From positions 124,001-188,000 of the forward strand of contig NZ_JAKEVF010000003.1 of NCBI RefSeq assembly GCF_022398315.1: a stretch of DNA of 64,000 nucleotides, in the 5' to 3' direction. Shown here piece after piece: positions 45,490 to 55,795 of the stretch. The position numbers and the translations under genes are program-made. Under the pieces are notes generated by a model. The model was not told the DNA's origin. It searched no databases and saw nothing but the letters and a program-made list of their open reading frames with translations. Position 1 is the first letter of the stretch. Each line of letters begins with the position of its first letter. The stretch comes from Shewanella sp. Isolate11. GTDB taxonomy: Bacteria; Pseudomonadota; Gammaproteobacteria; Enterobacterales; Shewanellaceae.

Positions 45490-45792
45490 CTGTTTTTTGC
45501 TTATAAAAAAGCCGCTTATGCGGCTTTTTTAATGCTAATAATTAGGGCGTGTAGCTCTTGGAATTGAGTTTAGGTTCGAGATAAAGGCATTTTATCAGAA
45601 CCTTATAGACAGCCTTTGTTGTCATTCCACTGTGCTAGCACTTTTTCATGTGGAATAACACACATCCAAAGCTCTGCCTCTATAAATATCCACAAATCAC
45701 TGCAAAAACAAACCTAAAGACCAACACGTCCTAAGATAATTCCAGTAAATCATTTATACTTGCCGCATCTGGCATCAATATCTAGGAAGATT
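45490..45792. other. Intergenic region after the symporter
   Basis: Contains the terminator at 45505-45530 and otherwise AT-rich sequence. The small gene at 45793 must be served by a promoter here; none is clear. Confidence 0.4.
45505..45530 (+). terminator. Terminator of the symporter gene
   Basis: AAAAAAGCCGC/GCGGCTTTTTT hairpin with loop TTAT, 16 nt after the stop. T-runs on both strands. Confidence 0.9.
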
Positions 45793-45978
45793 ATGGCTCG
45801 ACTTTTTATACTCCCCATCTTGCTATGCCTGTTCTGGACACTGTTTTTGCACCTAAATGGCGTGCCGTTAAAACAGGGCAAAAAAGGCTTTATTTATATC
45901 ATAGCCATTAGCGCTGCCGTTATTATTTCATTAGGGGGCTTGCTTTGGCTCACCAAGGGACAAAACTTACGCAACTAG
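45793..45978 (+). CDS. Small two-helix membrane protein
   Basis: 61 residues from ATG 45793, with AGGAAG about 5 nt upstream; an upstream in-frame ATG at 45760 has no ribosome site. Two transmembrane helices (about 3-20, LFILPILLCLFWTLFL, and 34-54, FIYIIAISAAVIISLGGLLWL) are separated by a basic loop VPLKQGKKG. Function unknown. It is convergent with oadB. Confidence 0.7.
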   Translation: MARLFILPILLCLFWTLFLHLNGVPLKQGKKGFIYIIAISAAVIISLGGLLWLTKGQNLRN

Positions 45979-46018
45979 CGTAACGGCCCTGCTTGATTAA
46001 GTGCATAATCTGACAACA

Positions 46019-46048
46019 AAAAAGCGGCGCTCAAAGAGCACCGCTTTT
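46019..46048. terminator. Terminator between small membrane gene and oadB
   Basis: AAAAGCGG-GCTC / GAGC-CCGCTTTT stem with a C/A mismatch and loop AAA. On the minus strand it is followed by TTTTTTG and ends oadGAB. Confidence 0.85.
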
Positions 46049-46070
46049 GCATAAATAATTAACTACTTTG

Positions 46071-47204
46071 CTAACTACCTAACACCGCCAGCAACACACC
46101 CGCGGCAACGGCCGACCCCAAAACACCGGCCACATTGGGTCCCATGGCATGCATCAATAGGAAGTTTTGCTGATTCGCTTCAAGACCCACCTTATTAACC
46201 ACTCGCGCTGCCATAGGCACAGCAGAAACGCCTGCAGCACCAATCAGAGGGTTAATCTTACCGCCGGACAGTTTGCTCATTAGCTTAGCCATTAATACCC
46301 CAGCCGCAGTACCAATACCGAAAGCCACAGCACCTAGTACTAAAATACCTAAAGTCTCTAGCTGCAAAAACTTATCAGCAGACAATTTAGAACCCACAGC
46401 CAGCCCTAAAAAGATGGTCACTATGTTGATCAGTTCATTTTGTGCCGTATTAGATAGTCTATCGACCACTCCTGACTCACGCATCAGATTGCCTAAACAG
46501 AACATTCCGACCAGAGGCGTAGCCGCCGGTAAAAACAGTATCGTTAAGGCTAATACCATCAAGGGAAAGAAGATTTTCTCTTTCTTACTCACTTCCCTGA
46601 GCTGCTCCATCTTAATCTGTCGCTCAGACTCTGTGGTCAATAGCTTCATGATGGGGGGCTGAATAATCGGCACCAGCGCCATATAGGAATATGCCGCAAC
46701 GGCAATTGCACCTAAAAGATCGGGGGCTAATTTCGATGCTAAGAAAATTGCCGTTGGTCCATCTGCGCCACCGATAATTGCAATTGCCGCTGCATCTTGC
46801 ATCGAAAACTCAAAACCGGGTACAGCGTTAAGAGCGATCGCACCAATTAGCGTGGCAAAAATACCGAACTGCGCAGCTGCCCCCAGCAGCAACATCTTAG
46901 GGTTCGCAATCAAGGCGCCAAAGTCTGTTAAGGCACCAACCCCCATGAAAATTAATAGTGGGAATACCCCTGTTTCGATCCCCACATGATAGGCAAAATA
47001 GAGCAAACCGCCTTCTTCGGTAAAACCACCGTTAGGAATGTTTGCCAGTACCGCACCAAATCCAATAGGGAGCAATAATAAGGGCTCGAACCCACGCGCG
47101 ATAGCGAGATATAAAAGTAATCCGCCCACGGCCATCATCAACAGCTGACCACCGGTAAAATTAGCAATCCCCGATTCGGCCCAAAAAGCCAATAATCCGT
47201 CCAT
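46071..47204 (-). CDS. oadB: Oxaloacetate decarboxylase Na+ pump, beta subunit
   Basis: A 377-residue membrane subunit with about nine helices. Conserved blocks are [21 protein letters not shown] (the Asp is essential for Na+ in this family), [18 protein letters not shown] and [23 protein letters not shown]. It decarboxylates carboxybiotin and pumps Na+ out. Third gene of oadGAB, 8 nt after oadA. Confidence 0.96.
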   Translation of the reverse strand: MDGLLAFWAESGIANFTGGQLLMMAVGGLLLYLAIARGFEPLLLLPIGFGAVLANIPNGGFTEEGGLLYFAYHVGIETGVFPLLIFMGVGALTDFGALIANPKMLLLGAAAQFGIFATLIGAIALNAVPGFEFSMQDAAAIAIIGGADGPTAIFLASKLAPDLLGAIAVAAYSYMALVPIIQPPIMKLLTTESERQIKMEQLREVSKKEKIFFPLMVLALTILFLPAATPLVGMFCLGNLMRESGVVDRLSNTAQNELINIVTIFLGLAVGSKLSADKFLQLETLGILVLGAVAFGIGTAAGVLMAKLMSKLSGGKINPLIGAAGVSAVPMAARVVNKVGLEANQQNFLLMHAMGPNVAGVLGSAVAAGVLLAVLGS

Positions 47205-47212
47205 GTTAACTC

Positions 47213-49021
47213 CTATCCAATGGCAAGCAGTTGATTACCAACGGCAACAGAGTCACCCTCTTTCACCCAAATTTGATTAATCACCCCATCAAATTCGGCG
47301 CGGATTTCGGTTTCCATTTTCATGGCTTCAAGAACAATAATCACATCACCAGCTTTAACCGTATCCCCCACAGCAACATTCACTTTGAAAATATTGCCTG
47401 ATAGCGGCGCTTTCATCTCAATCTTGCTCACGCCAGAAGGTGCAGGCATTGATGGAACAACAGGCTGGGGACTCGCTGCAGCAGCCGTATCAGCAGTTAC
47501 AATTTGGCTGATATCACCACCTGCCGTCACTTCAACGACAAAGGTTTGCCCTTGGACATTAACCGTATAAGTTTCGGCTGCCGTTTTAGTGGGTGCTGCG
47601 GCTGAAGGTGCTGTTGCGACAGTTTCACTAGGTACTTGTGGTTTAGGCTCAAACGCTTCTGGATTGTTTCTATTTTTGAGAAACTTGAGTCCAATTTGCG
47701 GGAATAATGCATAAGTTAACACATCATCATCAAGCTCTGTGGCCAACTCGATAGCATCGTCTGTCGCCTTTGCTGTTAACTCACTGCGAAGCTTATCAAG
47801 TTCGGCATCGAGAAGATCGGCTGGTCGACAGCTGATCGCCTCACTACCATCGAGAACTCGGCTTTGTAGCTCAAGGTTTACTGGCGCAGGTGTAGCACCG
47901 TATTCACCTTTAAGCACACCTTCGGTTTCTTTGGTCAGCGACTTGTAACGCTCACCCGTCAACACGTTAATCACCGCCTGAGTACCAACAATTTGCGATG
48001 TTGGCGTTACAAGTGGAATAAAACCTAAGTCTTCACGTACTCTTGGGATCTCTTCTAGCACTAGGTCTAATTTGTCAGTAGCCCCTTGCTCCCTTAGCTG
48101 ATTTTCCATGTTAGTCAGCATGCCACCGGGGACTTGGGCACGTAATATGCGTGAATCAATGCCTTTGAGCTCACCTTCGAATGCAGCGTATTTCTTCCTC
48201 ACATCACGGAAGTAAGCAGCAATCTCTTCTAACAAGGCCATGTCATAGCCAGTTGCACGTTCAGTATCTTCAACCATAGCCACTAAGGTTTCAGTCGCGC
48301 TGTGGCCATAAGTTTGGCTCATTGAAGAGATGGCGGTATCGAGTACATCAATCCCAGCTTCGATGGCTTTTTGATAGGTAGCAGTGCTCAAACCTGTAGT
48401 AGCATGACATTGCATAGACACGATCAAATTGGTCTGTGACTTAAGCTGGCTAATTAAATCAAACGCATCAAAAGGCTTAAGCAGACCCGCCATATCTTTA
48501 ATACATAAAGAATGGCATCCCATATCTTCAAGACGCTTAGCCATATCAACCCAGGTCTCAGTGGTATGCACTGGGCTGGTGGTATATGAAATGGTACCTT
48601 GGGCATGTCCACCCACATCGACAACCGCTTTGACAGCGGTCTCTAAGTTGCGAACATCGTTCATCGCATCGAAGATACGGAACACGTCAACGCCATTAAG
48701 ATAGGCACGCTCAACAAAACGGTTAACGAGGTCATCAGCATAGTGACGATAACCTAATAGATTCTGACCCCGCAGCAACATCTGCTGTGGCGTATTGGGC
48801 ATGGCTTTTTTTAGCTCACGAATACGCTCCCAAGGATCCTCACCGAGATAACGAATACAGGCATCGAATGTGGCACCGCCCCAAGATTCTAGTGACCAAA
48901 AGCCCACTTTATCTAGCTGAGGAGCGATAGGTAACATATCTTCAAGACGAAGACGCGTAGCAAGAATAGACTGATGCGCATCACGCAAAACAACATCAGT
49001 TAATGCAAGTGGCTTGCTCAT
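47213..49021 (-). CDS. oadA: Oxaloacetate decarboxylase Na+ pump, alpha subunit
   Basis: 602 residues. The N-terminal carboxyltransferase (about 1-300) begins [19 protein letters not shown], the lyase signature, with metal-binding residues in [11 protein letters not shown] Pro/Ala/Thr-rich linker follows (about 460-525). The C-terminal biotinyl domain has EAMKMETE, with the biotin Lys near residue 568. It transfers CO2 from oxaloacetate to biotin. Cotranscribed with oadG and oadB. Confidence 0.96.
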   Translation of the reverse strand: MSKPLALTDVVLRDAHQSILATRLRLEDMLPIAPQLDKVGFWSLESWGGATFDACIRYLGEDPWERIRELKKAMPNTPQQMLLRGQNLLGYRHYADDLVNRFVERAYLNGVDVFRIFDAMNDVRNLETAVKAVVDVGGHAQGTISYTTSPVHTTETWVDMAKRLEDMGCHSLCIKDMAGLLKPFDAFDLISQLKSQTNLIVSMQCHATTGLSTATYQKAIEAGIDVLDTAISSMSQTYGHSATETLVAMVEDTERATGYDMALLEEIAAYFRDVRKKYAAFEGELKGIDSRILRAQVPGGMLTNMENQLREQGATDKLDLVLEEIPRVREDLGFIPLVTPTSQIVGTQAVINVLTGERYKSLTKETEGVLKGEYGATPAPVNLELQSRVLDGSEAISCRPADLLDAELDKLRSELTAKATDDAIELATELDDDVLTYALFPQIGLKFLKNRNNPEAFEPKPQVPSETVATAPSAAAPTKTAAETYTVNVQGQTFVVEVTAGGDISQIVTADTAAAASPQPVVPSMPAPSGVSKIEMKAPLSGNIFKVNVAVGDTVKAGDVIIVLEAMKMETEIRAEFDGVINQIWVKEGDSVAVGNQLLAIG

Positions 49022-49039
49022 AAAATTATCCCTTATTGA

Positions 49040-49285
49040 TTATGCTTTGACGCGATATTGATGAATTGCAGCGGTAATGGCGGCAACCGTTTTTGGCGAA
49101 ATCGGCTGAGGCTGTCCTGCTCTTGGTACATCAGCGTGATCGGACGCGTCTGATTTAACCGGAGCAAACTTCCAAGCAACTAAGTTTACGGCACCAATCA
49201 GTGTCGTTAAAAATAGGAAAACCAATCCCATTCCTAATACCATAATGCCCAAGGCATCCAACATCTGCTGAACTATAGAATCCAT
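49040..49285 (-). CDS. oadG: Oxaloacetate decarboxylase Na+ pump, gamma subunit
   Basis: 81 residues with one N-terminal helix (about 10-33, LGIMVLGMGLVFLFLTTLIGAVNLVAW), a Pro-rich linker and a conserved end TVAAITAAIHQYRVKA. It assembles the alpha and beta subunits. First gene of the operon; the shared palindrome at 49472-49489 lies about 190 bp upstream. Confidence 0.93.
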   Translation of the reverse strand: MDSIVQQMLDALGIMVLGMGLVFLFLTTLIGAVNLVAWKFAPVKSDASDHADVPRAGQPQPISPKTVAAITAAIHQYRVKA

Positions 49286-49471
49286 ATCGTCCTCTCACAT
49301 TTTTTAATGCGTTAGCGCTATTCCCCAAAGGCACCAACACATTAGTTATTCAGTTTTATAGCAATAAAAACCACGACTAAACTAAAGAATCAATCATTAC
49401 CAAATGGTAAAAGACTTCAAAAAAGAGACAAAACAATAACCAATCCGCAACAAAAATGCGAGCGCTTTGTA

Positions 49472-49489
49472 AATTGGTCTTACCAAATT
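49472..49489. promoter_or_regulatory. GntR/PdhR-like operator upstream of oadGAB
   Basis: AATTGGTCTTACCAAATT repeats, base for base over 17 bp, the palindrome at 8066-8082 upstream of aceBA. It fits the FadR-subfamily TNGTNNNACNA consensus. Confidence 0.6.
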
Positions 49490-49801
49490 GAATCAAGATC
49501 GCGACGTAGGATCAAGATCTAGCACTAAAGAGGGCAAATAATTATCGATTATTGAACTAAAGGGCATAAAAAGACTAAGTAATTAAACTCATCGTAAATT
49601 TAGGCGCAAAAAGAATTTACTGACAATAAGAATTGAAGGGCTGTTATGCAAAATTATTCAATGCTAAATAGAATCTAGCTTCAATTTATAAGATGACTTA
49701 ATACCTATCGGCATAAGCGAAGCTACACAAGATAAGAAGAGTGATGAACAGATACCAATAGTCAGCAATGGAAAAATGAATGCAACAAAATTTAGGCAAT
49801 A

Positions 49802-49829
49802 AAAAACCCGTAACACAGGTTACGGGTTT
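49802..49829 (-). terminator. Terminator of the tRNA operon
   Basis: AAACCCGTAAC/GTTACGGGTTT stem with a 4-nt loop. On the minus strand it is followed by TTTTTATTG, about 10 nt after the last tRNA. Confidence 0.9.
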
Positions 49830-49838
49830 CAAGAATGA

Positions 49839-49930
49839 TGGCGGAGAAGGAGGGATTCGAACCCTCGATGAGATTTAAAGCCCATACTCCCTTAGCAGGG
49901 GAGCGCCTTCGGCCACTCGGCCACCTCTCC
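49839..49930 (-). tRNA. tRNA-Ser (GCT)
   Basis: 92 nt with a long variable arm, 7-bp acceptor GGAGAGG/CCTTCTCC-type pairing, anticodon loop CTGCTAA (anticodon GCT), T-loop GTTCGAATC and encoded CCA. Last gene of the array. Confidence 0.96.
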
Positions 49931-49938
49931 GTCAAAAA

Positions 49939-50015
49939 TGGTACGCGTGAGAGGATTCGAACCTCTGACCGCCTGGTTCGTAGCCAGGTACTCTATCCAG
50001 CTGAGCTACACGCGC
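49939..50015 (-). tRNA. tRNA-Arg (ACG), copy 4 of transcript
   Basis: 77 nt, acceptor GCGCGTG, anticodon loop CTACGAA (anticodon ACG, to be edited to ICG), T-loop GTTCGAATC, encoded CCA. Identical to the three other copies. Confidence 0.96.
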
Positions 50016-50067
50016 AAATCTGTTTCTATAAAGCAAAACAACGGATAAATCCGTCGTTTTTAAAATA

Positions 50068-50144
50068 TGGTACGCGTGAGAGGATTCGAACCTCTGACCG
50101 CCTGGTTCGTAGCCAGGTACTCTATCCAGCTGAGCTACACGCGC
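50068..50144 (-). tRNA. tRNA-Arg (ACG), copy 3
   Basis: 77 nt, same sequence as the neighbouring tRNA-Arg copies, anticodon ACG, encoded CCA. Confidence 0.96.
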
Positions 50145-50169
50145 AAAGATAAAACAAGCAAAATATAGA

Positions 50170-50246
50170 TGGTACGCGTGAGAGGATTCGAACCTCTGAC
50201 CGCCTGGTTCGTAGCCAGGTACTCTATCCAGCTGAGCTACACGCGC
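50170..50246 (-). tRNA. tRNA-Arg (ACG), copy 2
   Basis: 77 nt, identical to the other copies, anticodon ACG, encoded CCA. The spacers differ between copies although the genes do not. Confidence 0.96.
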
Positions 50247-50283
50247 ATCTTATATCTATAGACTGCTTTACTTGAAAAATAAA

Positions 50284-50360
50284 TGGTACGCGTGAGAGGA
50301 TTCGAACCTCTGACCGCCTGGTTCGTAGCCAGGTACTCTATCCAGCTGAGCTACACGCGC
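50284..50360 (-). tRNA. tRNA-Arg (ACG), copy 1
   Basis: 77 nt, identical to the other copies, anticodon ACG, encoded CCA. Follows tRNA-Ser by 22 nt. Confidence 0.96.
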
Positions 50361-50382
50361 ATTATTTATATCAAGTAAGAAA

Positions 50383-50474
50383 TGGCGGAGAAGGAGGGAT
50401 TCGAACCCTCGATGGGAGTTAAAGCCCATACTCCCTTAGCAGGGGAGCGCCTTCGGCCACTCGGCCACCTCTCC
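50383..50474 (-). tRNA. tRNA-Ser (GCT), first gene of array
   Basis: 92 nt with anticodon loop CTGCTAA (GCT). It differs from the copy at 49839-49930 only in a few bases of the variable arm. Confidence 0.96.
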
Positions 50475-50631
50475 GTTTTCTTGGCGCACATATTACTGTT
50501 TGAAGAAAATAAGTCAAACCATTTCTCTGAAACATAATCTATTTGGACTGTTTTTAAGCAGTTGCTACTACTATTCAACAACCTATGTGTGCCTTATCGC
50601 AAATTAGGTTAAAAATCTGTAGCAAAAAAAC

Positions 50632-50655
50632 AAAAAAGCCAGCGGTTAGCTGACT
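50632..50655 (-). terminator. Terminator of csrA
   Basis: On the minus strand AGTCAGC pairs with GCTGGCT (one G-T wobble) followed by TTTTTTG, about 35 nt past the csrA stop. Confidence 0.65.
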
Positions 50656-50689
50656 CTTATCATTAACAAATTAAGTGCGTTTATATCAC

Positions 50690-50887
50690 TTAAAAATTAC
50701 CGCCTTCTGAAGAGTTTCCTGATTTCTCAGACTGAATACGCTGATAAATCTCTTCACGATGAACTGAAACTTCTTTCGGTGCATTAACACCAATACGCAC
50801 TTGATTGCCCTTAACGCCTAAAACGGTGACAGTAACTTCATCACCAATCATCAGTGTTTCACCAACACGACGAGTCAATATCAGCAT
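50690..50887 (-). CDS. csrA: Carbon storage regulator (RNA-binding)
   Basis: 65 residues: [27 protein letters not shown] is the near-invariant family opening, with [19 protein letters not shown] holding RNA-contact residues including the key Arg near 44. It binds GGA motifs in leaders and controls glycolysis, glycogen, motility and biofilm. It lies between alaS and the tRNA array, the usual gammaproteobacterial place. Confidence 0.98.
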   Translation of the reverse strand: MLILTRRVGETLMIGDEVTVTVLGVKGNQVRIGVNAPKEVSVHREEIYQRIQSEKSGNSSEGGNF

Positions 50888-51080
50888 GTTTTGCTCCTTT
50901 AGTTCCTAATTCTGCTTTACGGCACTATTCCGTTATGACCTTTATTATACGGTCAGCTTAGTACAAATTAATAGTGTTCTGACAAAAAAGCGCCATCAAA
51001 TCGACTTAAAATTGACTAAAATGTGCCTCATATCCGTAAGATACATAATTAACACCCTTGTTGTCAGTAAACTATGACAT

Positions 51081-51109
51081 AAAAAAAGCGCTCATTGAGC
51101 GCTTTTTTT
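51081..51109. terminator. Terminator of alaS
   Basis: AAAAAAAGCGCTC/GAGCGCTTTTTTT with loop ATT, 12 nt after the alaS stop; T-runs on both strands. Confidence 0.92.
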
Positions 51110-51120
51110 ATGAAATATGA

Positions 51121-53745
51121 TTAACCTAATCGCTGAGTTAACCAAGGTAAAACTGAAGCAAGCGCAGTATCCAGTTCAGCTGGCTGATTACCACCCGCCT
51201 GTGCCATGTCAGGGCGTCCACCACCTTTACCGCCAACCTGCGCAGCAACCATAGCAACTAACTCACCCGCTTTCACTTTAGCAGTCAGATCTTTAGTCAC
51301 ACCAACGATCAAGTTAACTTTATCGTCTCCGGCGATACCTAACACTACAATACCCGATTGCAGTTTCTGTTTTAGTTCATCTTGTAAGCCACGTAACGCA
51401 CCGGCATCGACACCTTCAAGCTTCTTCACTAAAACTTTAACACCAGCAACCTGCTGTGCTTCGTCGGCAAGGTCGGCACTAGTTGCTGCAGCTAGCTTAT
51501 CTTTAAGCTGTGATAGCTCTTTTTCTAACTGCTTAGTCTTATCAAGTTGCGCCTTCAGCTTAGCGACTAATGAAGCACTATCGGCTTTTAATAGGCTTGC
51601 GGCTTTCCCAAGCTGTGACTGCTGCTCGTTAACATAAGTCGTTGCCGCTGCCCCCGTAACCGCCTCAATACGACGAATACCAGCAGCAATACCACCTTCA
51701 GAAGTGATTTTGAATAAACCGATATCACCAGTGCGGCCCACATGAGTACCACCACAAAGCTCGATAGAAAAATCACCCATAGTCACAACACGAACTTGTG
51801 AGTCATATTTCTCACCAAAGAGTGCCATAGCGCCTTGTGCTTTTGCTTGCTCAATATCCATCACCTGCGCCTTCAGCTCATGGTTACGACGAATTTGAGT
51901 GTTAACCAGATCTTCTACCGCTTGAAGCTCATCGGCTTTAACCGCTTCAAAATGTGAGAAGTCAAAACGTAATCTTTCTGGGTCAACCAAAGACCCCTTC
52001 TGAGTAACATGGCTACCCAATATTTGCCGAAGCGCTGCGTGCAATAAGTGAGTCACAGAGTGATTCAATTGAGTACGATGTCTTAGCTTCTTATCAACGG
52101 CTGCCGATAAAGTTTGACCCACTTTAAGTGAGCCCGCAGTGACTTGACCAATGTGGCCAACAGCTTGAGCGTATTTCTGAGTGTCATTAACAGCAAACTC
52201 TACACCATCGCCACTCAATAAACCTTTATCACCACATTGACCGCCGGACTCACCATAAAATGGTGTGCTTTCTAATACGACAACACCTTGTTGATCAGCC
52301 GTTAATTCAGTAACAGCCTCACCATCAAGATATAGAGCGACAACATTAGACTGACCCGTCAAACCTGTGTAACCACAAAATTCAGTCTCTGCGTCGATCT
52401 TTAAGCTGCTGTTATAATCGGTTCCAAACTGACCAGCAGCTTGAGCACGACTACGTTGCTCTGCCATCTCAGCTTCAAAGCCAGCTTCATCGACTCTAAT
52501 GTCACGTTCACGACACACGTCAGCAGTTAAATCGACAGGGAAACCATAGGTGTCGTACAATTTGAACGCGGTAGCACCATCAAGAACATTACCTTCGAGT
52601 TCATTCAAGGCATTATCTAAAATACCTAGACCCCGCTCCAGCGTACGCGCAAACTGTTCTTCTTCCGCTTTCAGTGATTTCTCAACAATCGCTTGTACTT
52701 CTTTAAGCCCTTTGGCTGCGTCACCCATCACTTCGATTAAGGTAGGAACCAACTTATAGAAGAATGCGTCAGTCGCACCTAACTTGTTACCATGACGTAC
52801 CGCACGGCGAATAATTCGACGTAGTACATAACCACGGCCTTCACTGGATGGCATCACACCATCGGCAATCAAGAAGGCACAAGAGCGAATATGATCGGCA
52901 ATCACGCGTAGTGATTTATTTTCAAGATCGCTAACAGCTAAGATCTCGGCGGTTTTGGCGATTAATGATTGGAAAATATCAATTTCGTAGTTGGAATGAA
53001 CACCCTGCAAAATAGCAGAAATACGCTCAATTCCCATTCCCGTATCAACCGAAGGCTTAGGTAGTGGAGCCATGGTGCCGTCGGCTTGACGGTTATACTG
53101 CATAAATACAATATTCCAGATCTCGATGAAACGATCGCCATCTTCTTCAGGAGTACCTGGACGACCGCCCCAAATATGCTCACCATGATCATAGAAAATT
53201 TCACTACATGGACCACAAGGACCTGTATCACCCATCTGCCAAAAGTTATCAGATGCGTAGGCTGAACCCTTGTTATCGCCGATGCGGATAATGTTTTCGG
53301 CTGCTACGCCTATCTCTTTATTCCAGATCTCAAACGCTTCATCATCAGTTTCGTAGATGGTTACGCACAAACGCTCAGTCGGAAGCTTGAGTTCTTCCGT
53401 TAGAAAGGTCCATGCAAAACGAATCGCATCTCGTTTAAAATAATCACCAAAGCTGAAGTTACCTAACATTTCAAAGAAGGTGTGATGACGTGCGGTATAA
53501 CCGACGTTATCTAAGTCATTGTGTTTACCACCAGCACGCACACAGCGCTGTGATGTCGTTGCACGAGTATAGTCACGCTTATCATCACCAAGGAAAACGT
53601 CTTTAAACTGGTTCATACCTGCATTGGTAAATAATAAGGTGGGATCATTGCCAGGTACCAGTGAACTGCTGTCCACAACCTGGTGACCGTTTCTGCGGAA
53701 AAAATCCAAGAAAGCACTTCTCAGCGCTGCAGTGGTTTGATACAT
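51121..53745 (-). CDS. alaS: Alanyl-tRNA synthetase
   Basis: 874 residues. Class II catalytic domain at 1-450 ([41 protein letters not shown]). Editing domain with HxxxH ([14 protein letters not shown]) and the Cys-containing CGGTHV zinc site. C-Ala domain ends [15 protein letters not shown]. It charges tRNA-Ala and clears Ser/Gly mischarging. Full length and intact. Confidence 0.98.
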   Translation of the reverse strand: MYQTTAALRSAFLDFFRRNGHQVVDSSSLVPGNDPTLLFTNAGMNQFKDVFLGDDKRDYTRATTSQRCVRAGGKHNDLDNVGYTARHHTFFEMLGNFSFGDYFKRDAIRFAWTFLTEELKLPTERLCVTIYETDDEAFEIWNKEIGVAAENIIRIGDNKGSAYASDNFWQMGDTGPCGPCSEIFYDHGEHIWGGRPGTPEEDGDRFIEIWNIVFMQYNRQADGTMAPLPKPSVDTGMGIERISAILQGVHSNYEIDIFQSLIAKTAEILAVSDLENKSLRVIADHIRSCAFLIADGVMPSSEGRGYVLRRIIRRAVRHGNKLGATDAFFYKLVPTLIEVMGDAAKGLKEVQAIVEKSLKAEEEQFARTLERGLGILDNALNELEGNVLDGATAFKLYDTYGFPVDLTADVCRERDIRVDEAGFEAEMAEQRSRAQAAGQFGTDYNSSLKIDAETEFCGYTGLTGQSNVVALYLDGEAVTELTADQQGVVVLESTPFYGESGGQCGDKGLLSGDGVEFAVNDTQKYAQAVGHIGQVTAGSLKVGQTLSAAVDKKLRHRTQLNHSVTHLLHAALRQILGSHVTQKGSLVDPERLRFDFSHFEAVKADELQAVEDLVNTQIRRNHELKAQVMDIEQAKAQGAMALFGEKYDSQVRVVTMGDFSIELCGGTHVGRTGDIGLFKITSEGGIAAGIRRIEAVTGAAATTYVNEQQSQLGKAASLLKADSASLVAKLKAQLDKTKQLEKELSQLKDKLAAATSADLADEAQQVAGVKVLVKKLEGVDAGALRGLQDELKQKLQSGIVVLGIAGDDKVNLIVGVTKDLTAKVKAGELVAMVAAQVGGKGGGRPDMAQAGGNQPAELDTALASVLPWLTQRLG

Positions 53746-53940
53746 GAAATCATCCTGAATTAGATTACATTCACAGTGAAATTTTATGCTTCACCGATAC
53801 TTTAAGTTAGCAGGCATTATAAGCAGTCTGCCATTGAACAACCAGAGGTTTAGCCGAGGATAGTGCAAGAAACAGAGAATTTTCTGTGAAGGATACTGTG
53901 TCTAAGTGAAAGCGGCCGAGCTTAAATCACTCGATATAGG

Positions 53941-54390
53941 TTAATCGTCCACTTCGACTTCAAGAGCATAAGATATTTGATCATAAGCAAAACCTTGAGC
54001 TAACAGGTAGCGTACTCGTCTGGCACGCTCTTTTTGATCGCTTATAGCTCCTTTGCTGGCATATTTCTTATCAGCTTTGGCGCGGGCTAACTCAAACCAA
54101 TCACAATCACTTTGATTAAGGGCGGTTTCAATATCATCTTTAGATAGTCCCTTCTGGGCCATCGACTGACGAATGCGGTTTTGGCCGTGGCCTTTACTGA
54201 TATGAGAGCGCAATAATAAGGCTGCAAACCTAGCATCATCGAGATAACCATGCTCAATACAACGATTAAGCACTAACTCGATTTCAGCGGTTTCAAAACC
54301 TTTTTGCAGCAGTTTGGTTTTAATTTGGTAGGTTGAATAATCGCGACGGGCAAGTAGCCCGACCGCGATATGCATTGCAGAGGTTGTCAT
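53941..54390 (-). CDS. recX: RecA regulatory protein RecX
   Basis: 149 residues of three-helix tandem repeats: AVGLLARRDYSTYQIKTKLLQKGFETAEIELVLNRCIEHGYLDDARFAAL is the typical RecX core. It caps RecA filaments and limits recombination. It follows recA by 11 nt and is probably cotranscribed with it, so SOS-controlled. Confidence 0.94.
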   Translation of the reverse strand: MTTSAMHIAVGLLARRDYSTYQIKTKLLQKGFETAEIELVLNRCIEHGYLDDARFAALLLRSHISKGHGQNRIRQSMAQKGLSKDDIETALNQSDCDWFELARAKADKKYASKGAISDQKERARRVRYLLAQGFAYDQISYALEVEVDD

Positions 54391-54401
54391 TGAAAAACAG
54401 G

Positions 54402-55463
54402 TTAGAACACTTCACCAGTTTCTAAATCGATGTTTTCATCGCTGACTGCAGACTCAGCAACAACTTTATTACCACCTAAAAGTGCAGAGCGAAGTGCGGT
54501 ATCGATTTCTTTTGCAATTTCAGGATTATCCAGTAAGTATTTACCGGCATTAGCTCGGCCTTGACCAATTTTATCGCCTTTATAACTGTACCAAGCACCT
54601 GCTTTTTCAATCAGTTTATGCGCCACACCTAAATCGACCAATTCACCGGTACGGTTAATCCCTTCGCCATAAAGAATTTGGAATTCAGCTTGCTTAAATG
54701 GTGCTGCAATCTTGTTCTTAACCACTTTAACACGAGTTTCGTTACCGATAACTTCATCTCGGTCTTTAATCGCACCGGTACGGCGAATATCTAGACGTAC
54801 TGAAGCGTAGAATTTAAGTGCATTACCGCCCGTAGTCGTTTCAGGGTTACCGAACATCACACCAATTTTCATTCGAATTTGGTTAATGAAGATAAGCAAT
54901 GTATTAGATTGCTTGAGGTTACCCGCTAGTTTACGCATCGCTTGGCTCATCATACGTGCCGCTAAGCCCATGTGAGAGTCACCAATCTCGCCTTCAATTT
55001 CTGCTTTTGGTGTTAATGCCGCAACCGAGTCGACAATAATTACATCAACAGCACCTGAGCGCGTTAGTGCATCACAAATCTCAAGAGCTTGCTCACCTGT
55101 ATCAGGCTGAGAACAAAGCAGATTGTCGATATCGACACCTAACTTTTGTGCGTAAATAGGGTCAAGAGCATGCTCAGCATCGATAAAAGCACAGACTTTA
55201 CCGTTACGCTGTGCCGCTGCAATCACCTCTAAAGTTAAAGTGGTTTTACCCGAAGATTCTGGACCATAAATTTCAACGATGCGGCCAAGTGGTAAACCAC
55301 CAGCACCCAATGCGACATCCAAAGAAAGTGAGCCAGTAGAAATGGTTTCGACATCCATAGTACGGTTTTCACCTAACTTCATGATGGAGCCTTTACCAAA
55401 TTGCTTTTCGATTTGGCCTAGTACTGCACTCAGAGCTTTCTCTTTATTCGCATCAATCTTCAT
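54402..55463 (-). CDS. recA: Recombinase RecA
   Basis: I start at ATG 55463 ([25 protein letters not shown] begins as in all RecA), with AGGA 7 nt upstream; the frame continues to 55517 without a ribosome site. 353 residues with Walker [19 protein letters not shown] and loop L2 [18 protein letters not shown]. It promotes strand exchange and LexA cleavage. A LexA box lies about 110 bp upstream. Confidence 0.98.
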   Translation of the reverse strand: MKIDANKEKALSAVLGQIEKQFGKGSIMKLGENRTMDVETISTGSLSLDVALGAGGLPLGRIVEIYGPESSGKTTLTLEVIAAAQRNGKVCAFIDAEHALDPIYAQKLGVDIDNLLCSQPDTGEQALEICDALTRSGAVDVIIVDSVAALTPKAEIEGEIGDSHMGLAARMMSQAMRKLAGNLKQSNTLLIFINQIRMKIGVMFGNPETTTGGNALKFYASVRLDIRRTGAIKDRDEVIGNETRVKVVKNKIAAPFKQAEFQILYGEGINRTGELVDLGVAHKLIEKAGAWYSYKGDKIGQGRANAGKYLLDNPEIAKEIDTALRSALLGGNKVVAESAVSDENIDLETGEVF

Positions 55464-55570
55464 TCTACTTTCCTCTCTATCACAGACGCCGAGCTGTGTT
55501 GAATCCGTGGGTATCAAGCGAGCTGCTATCTTTTGGCGCTACGCTCTCTGTCTCAATATGCAAACTAGTA

Positions 55571-55590
55571 TACTGTACAATCATACAGTA
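55571..55590 (-). promoter_or_regulatory. LexA (SOS) box of recA
   Basis: TACTGTACAATCATACAGTA matches the CTGT-N8-ACAG consensus perfectly, in the recA-mutS divergent region. Confidence 0.93.
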
Positions 55591-55795
55591 TCAAGTACTG
55601 TTGCTAATTATTTTTTATCAATCTAAAAACAGCCACTTATCGATAGCTTGAAACTAATCGCGACTAAATTGGGCAATTAACTATGATAAATCCTTACTCA
55701 GAATCAATTTATTGCTAAGATTGATGACTCCCTTTTTACGGCCATTTTTGCCATAGTGGCACAGAGCATTTTTATCAGGATACCTTGGTTATTTC

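Larger units (their letters stand above)
49286..49838. other. Upstream region of oadGAB and end of tRNA operon
   Basis: No gene seen. It holds the 17-bp palindrome at 49472-49489, a TTACCA-AA-TGGTAA dyad (49397-49410) and the tRNA terminator at 49802-49829. Confidence 0.5.

Noticed and set aside
49835..50152. 105-codon plus-strand open frame across the tRNA genes
   Set aside because: It is the antisense of tRNA genes; the repeated peptide simply mirrors the identical tRNA-Arg copies.
49939..50360. Regularly repeated blocks resembling a CRISPR array
   Set aside because: The 77-bp repeats fold as tRNA-Arg and the spacers are of unequal length; no cas gene is present.
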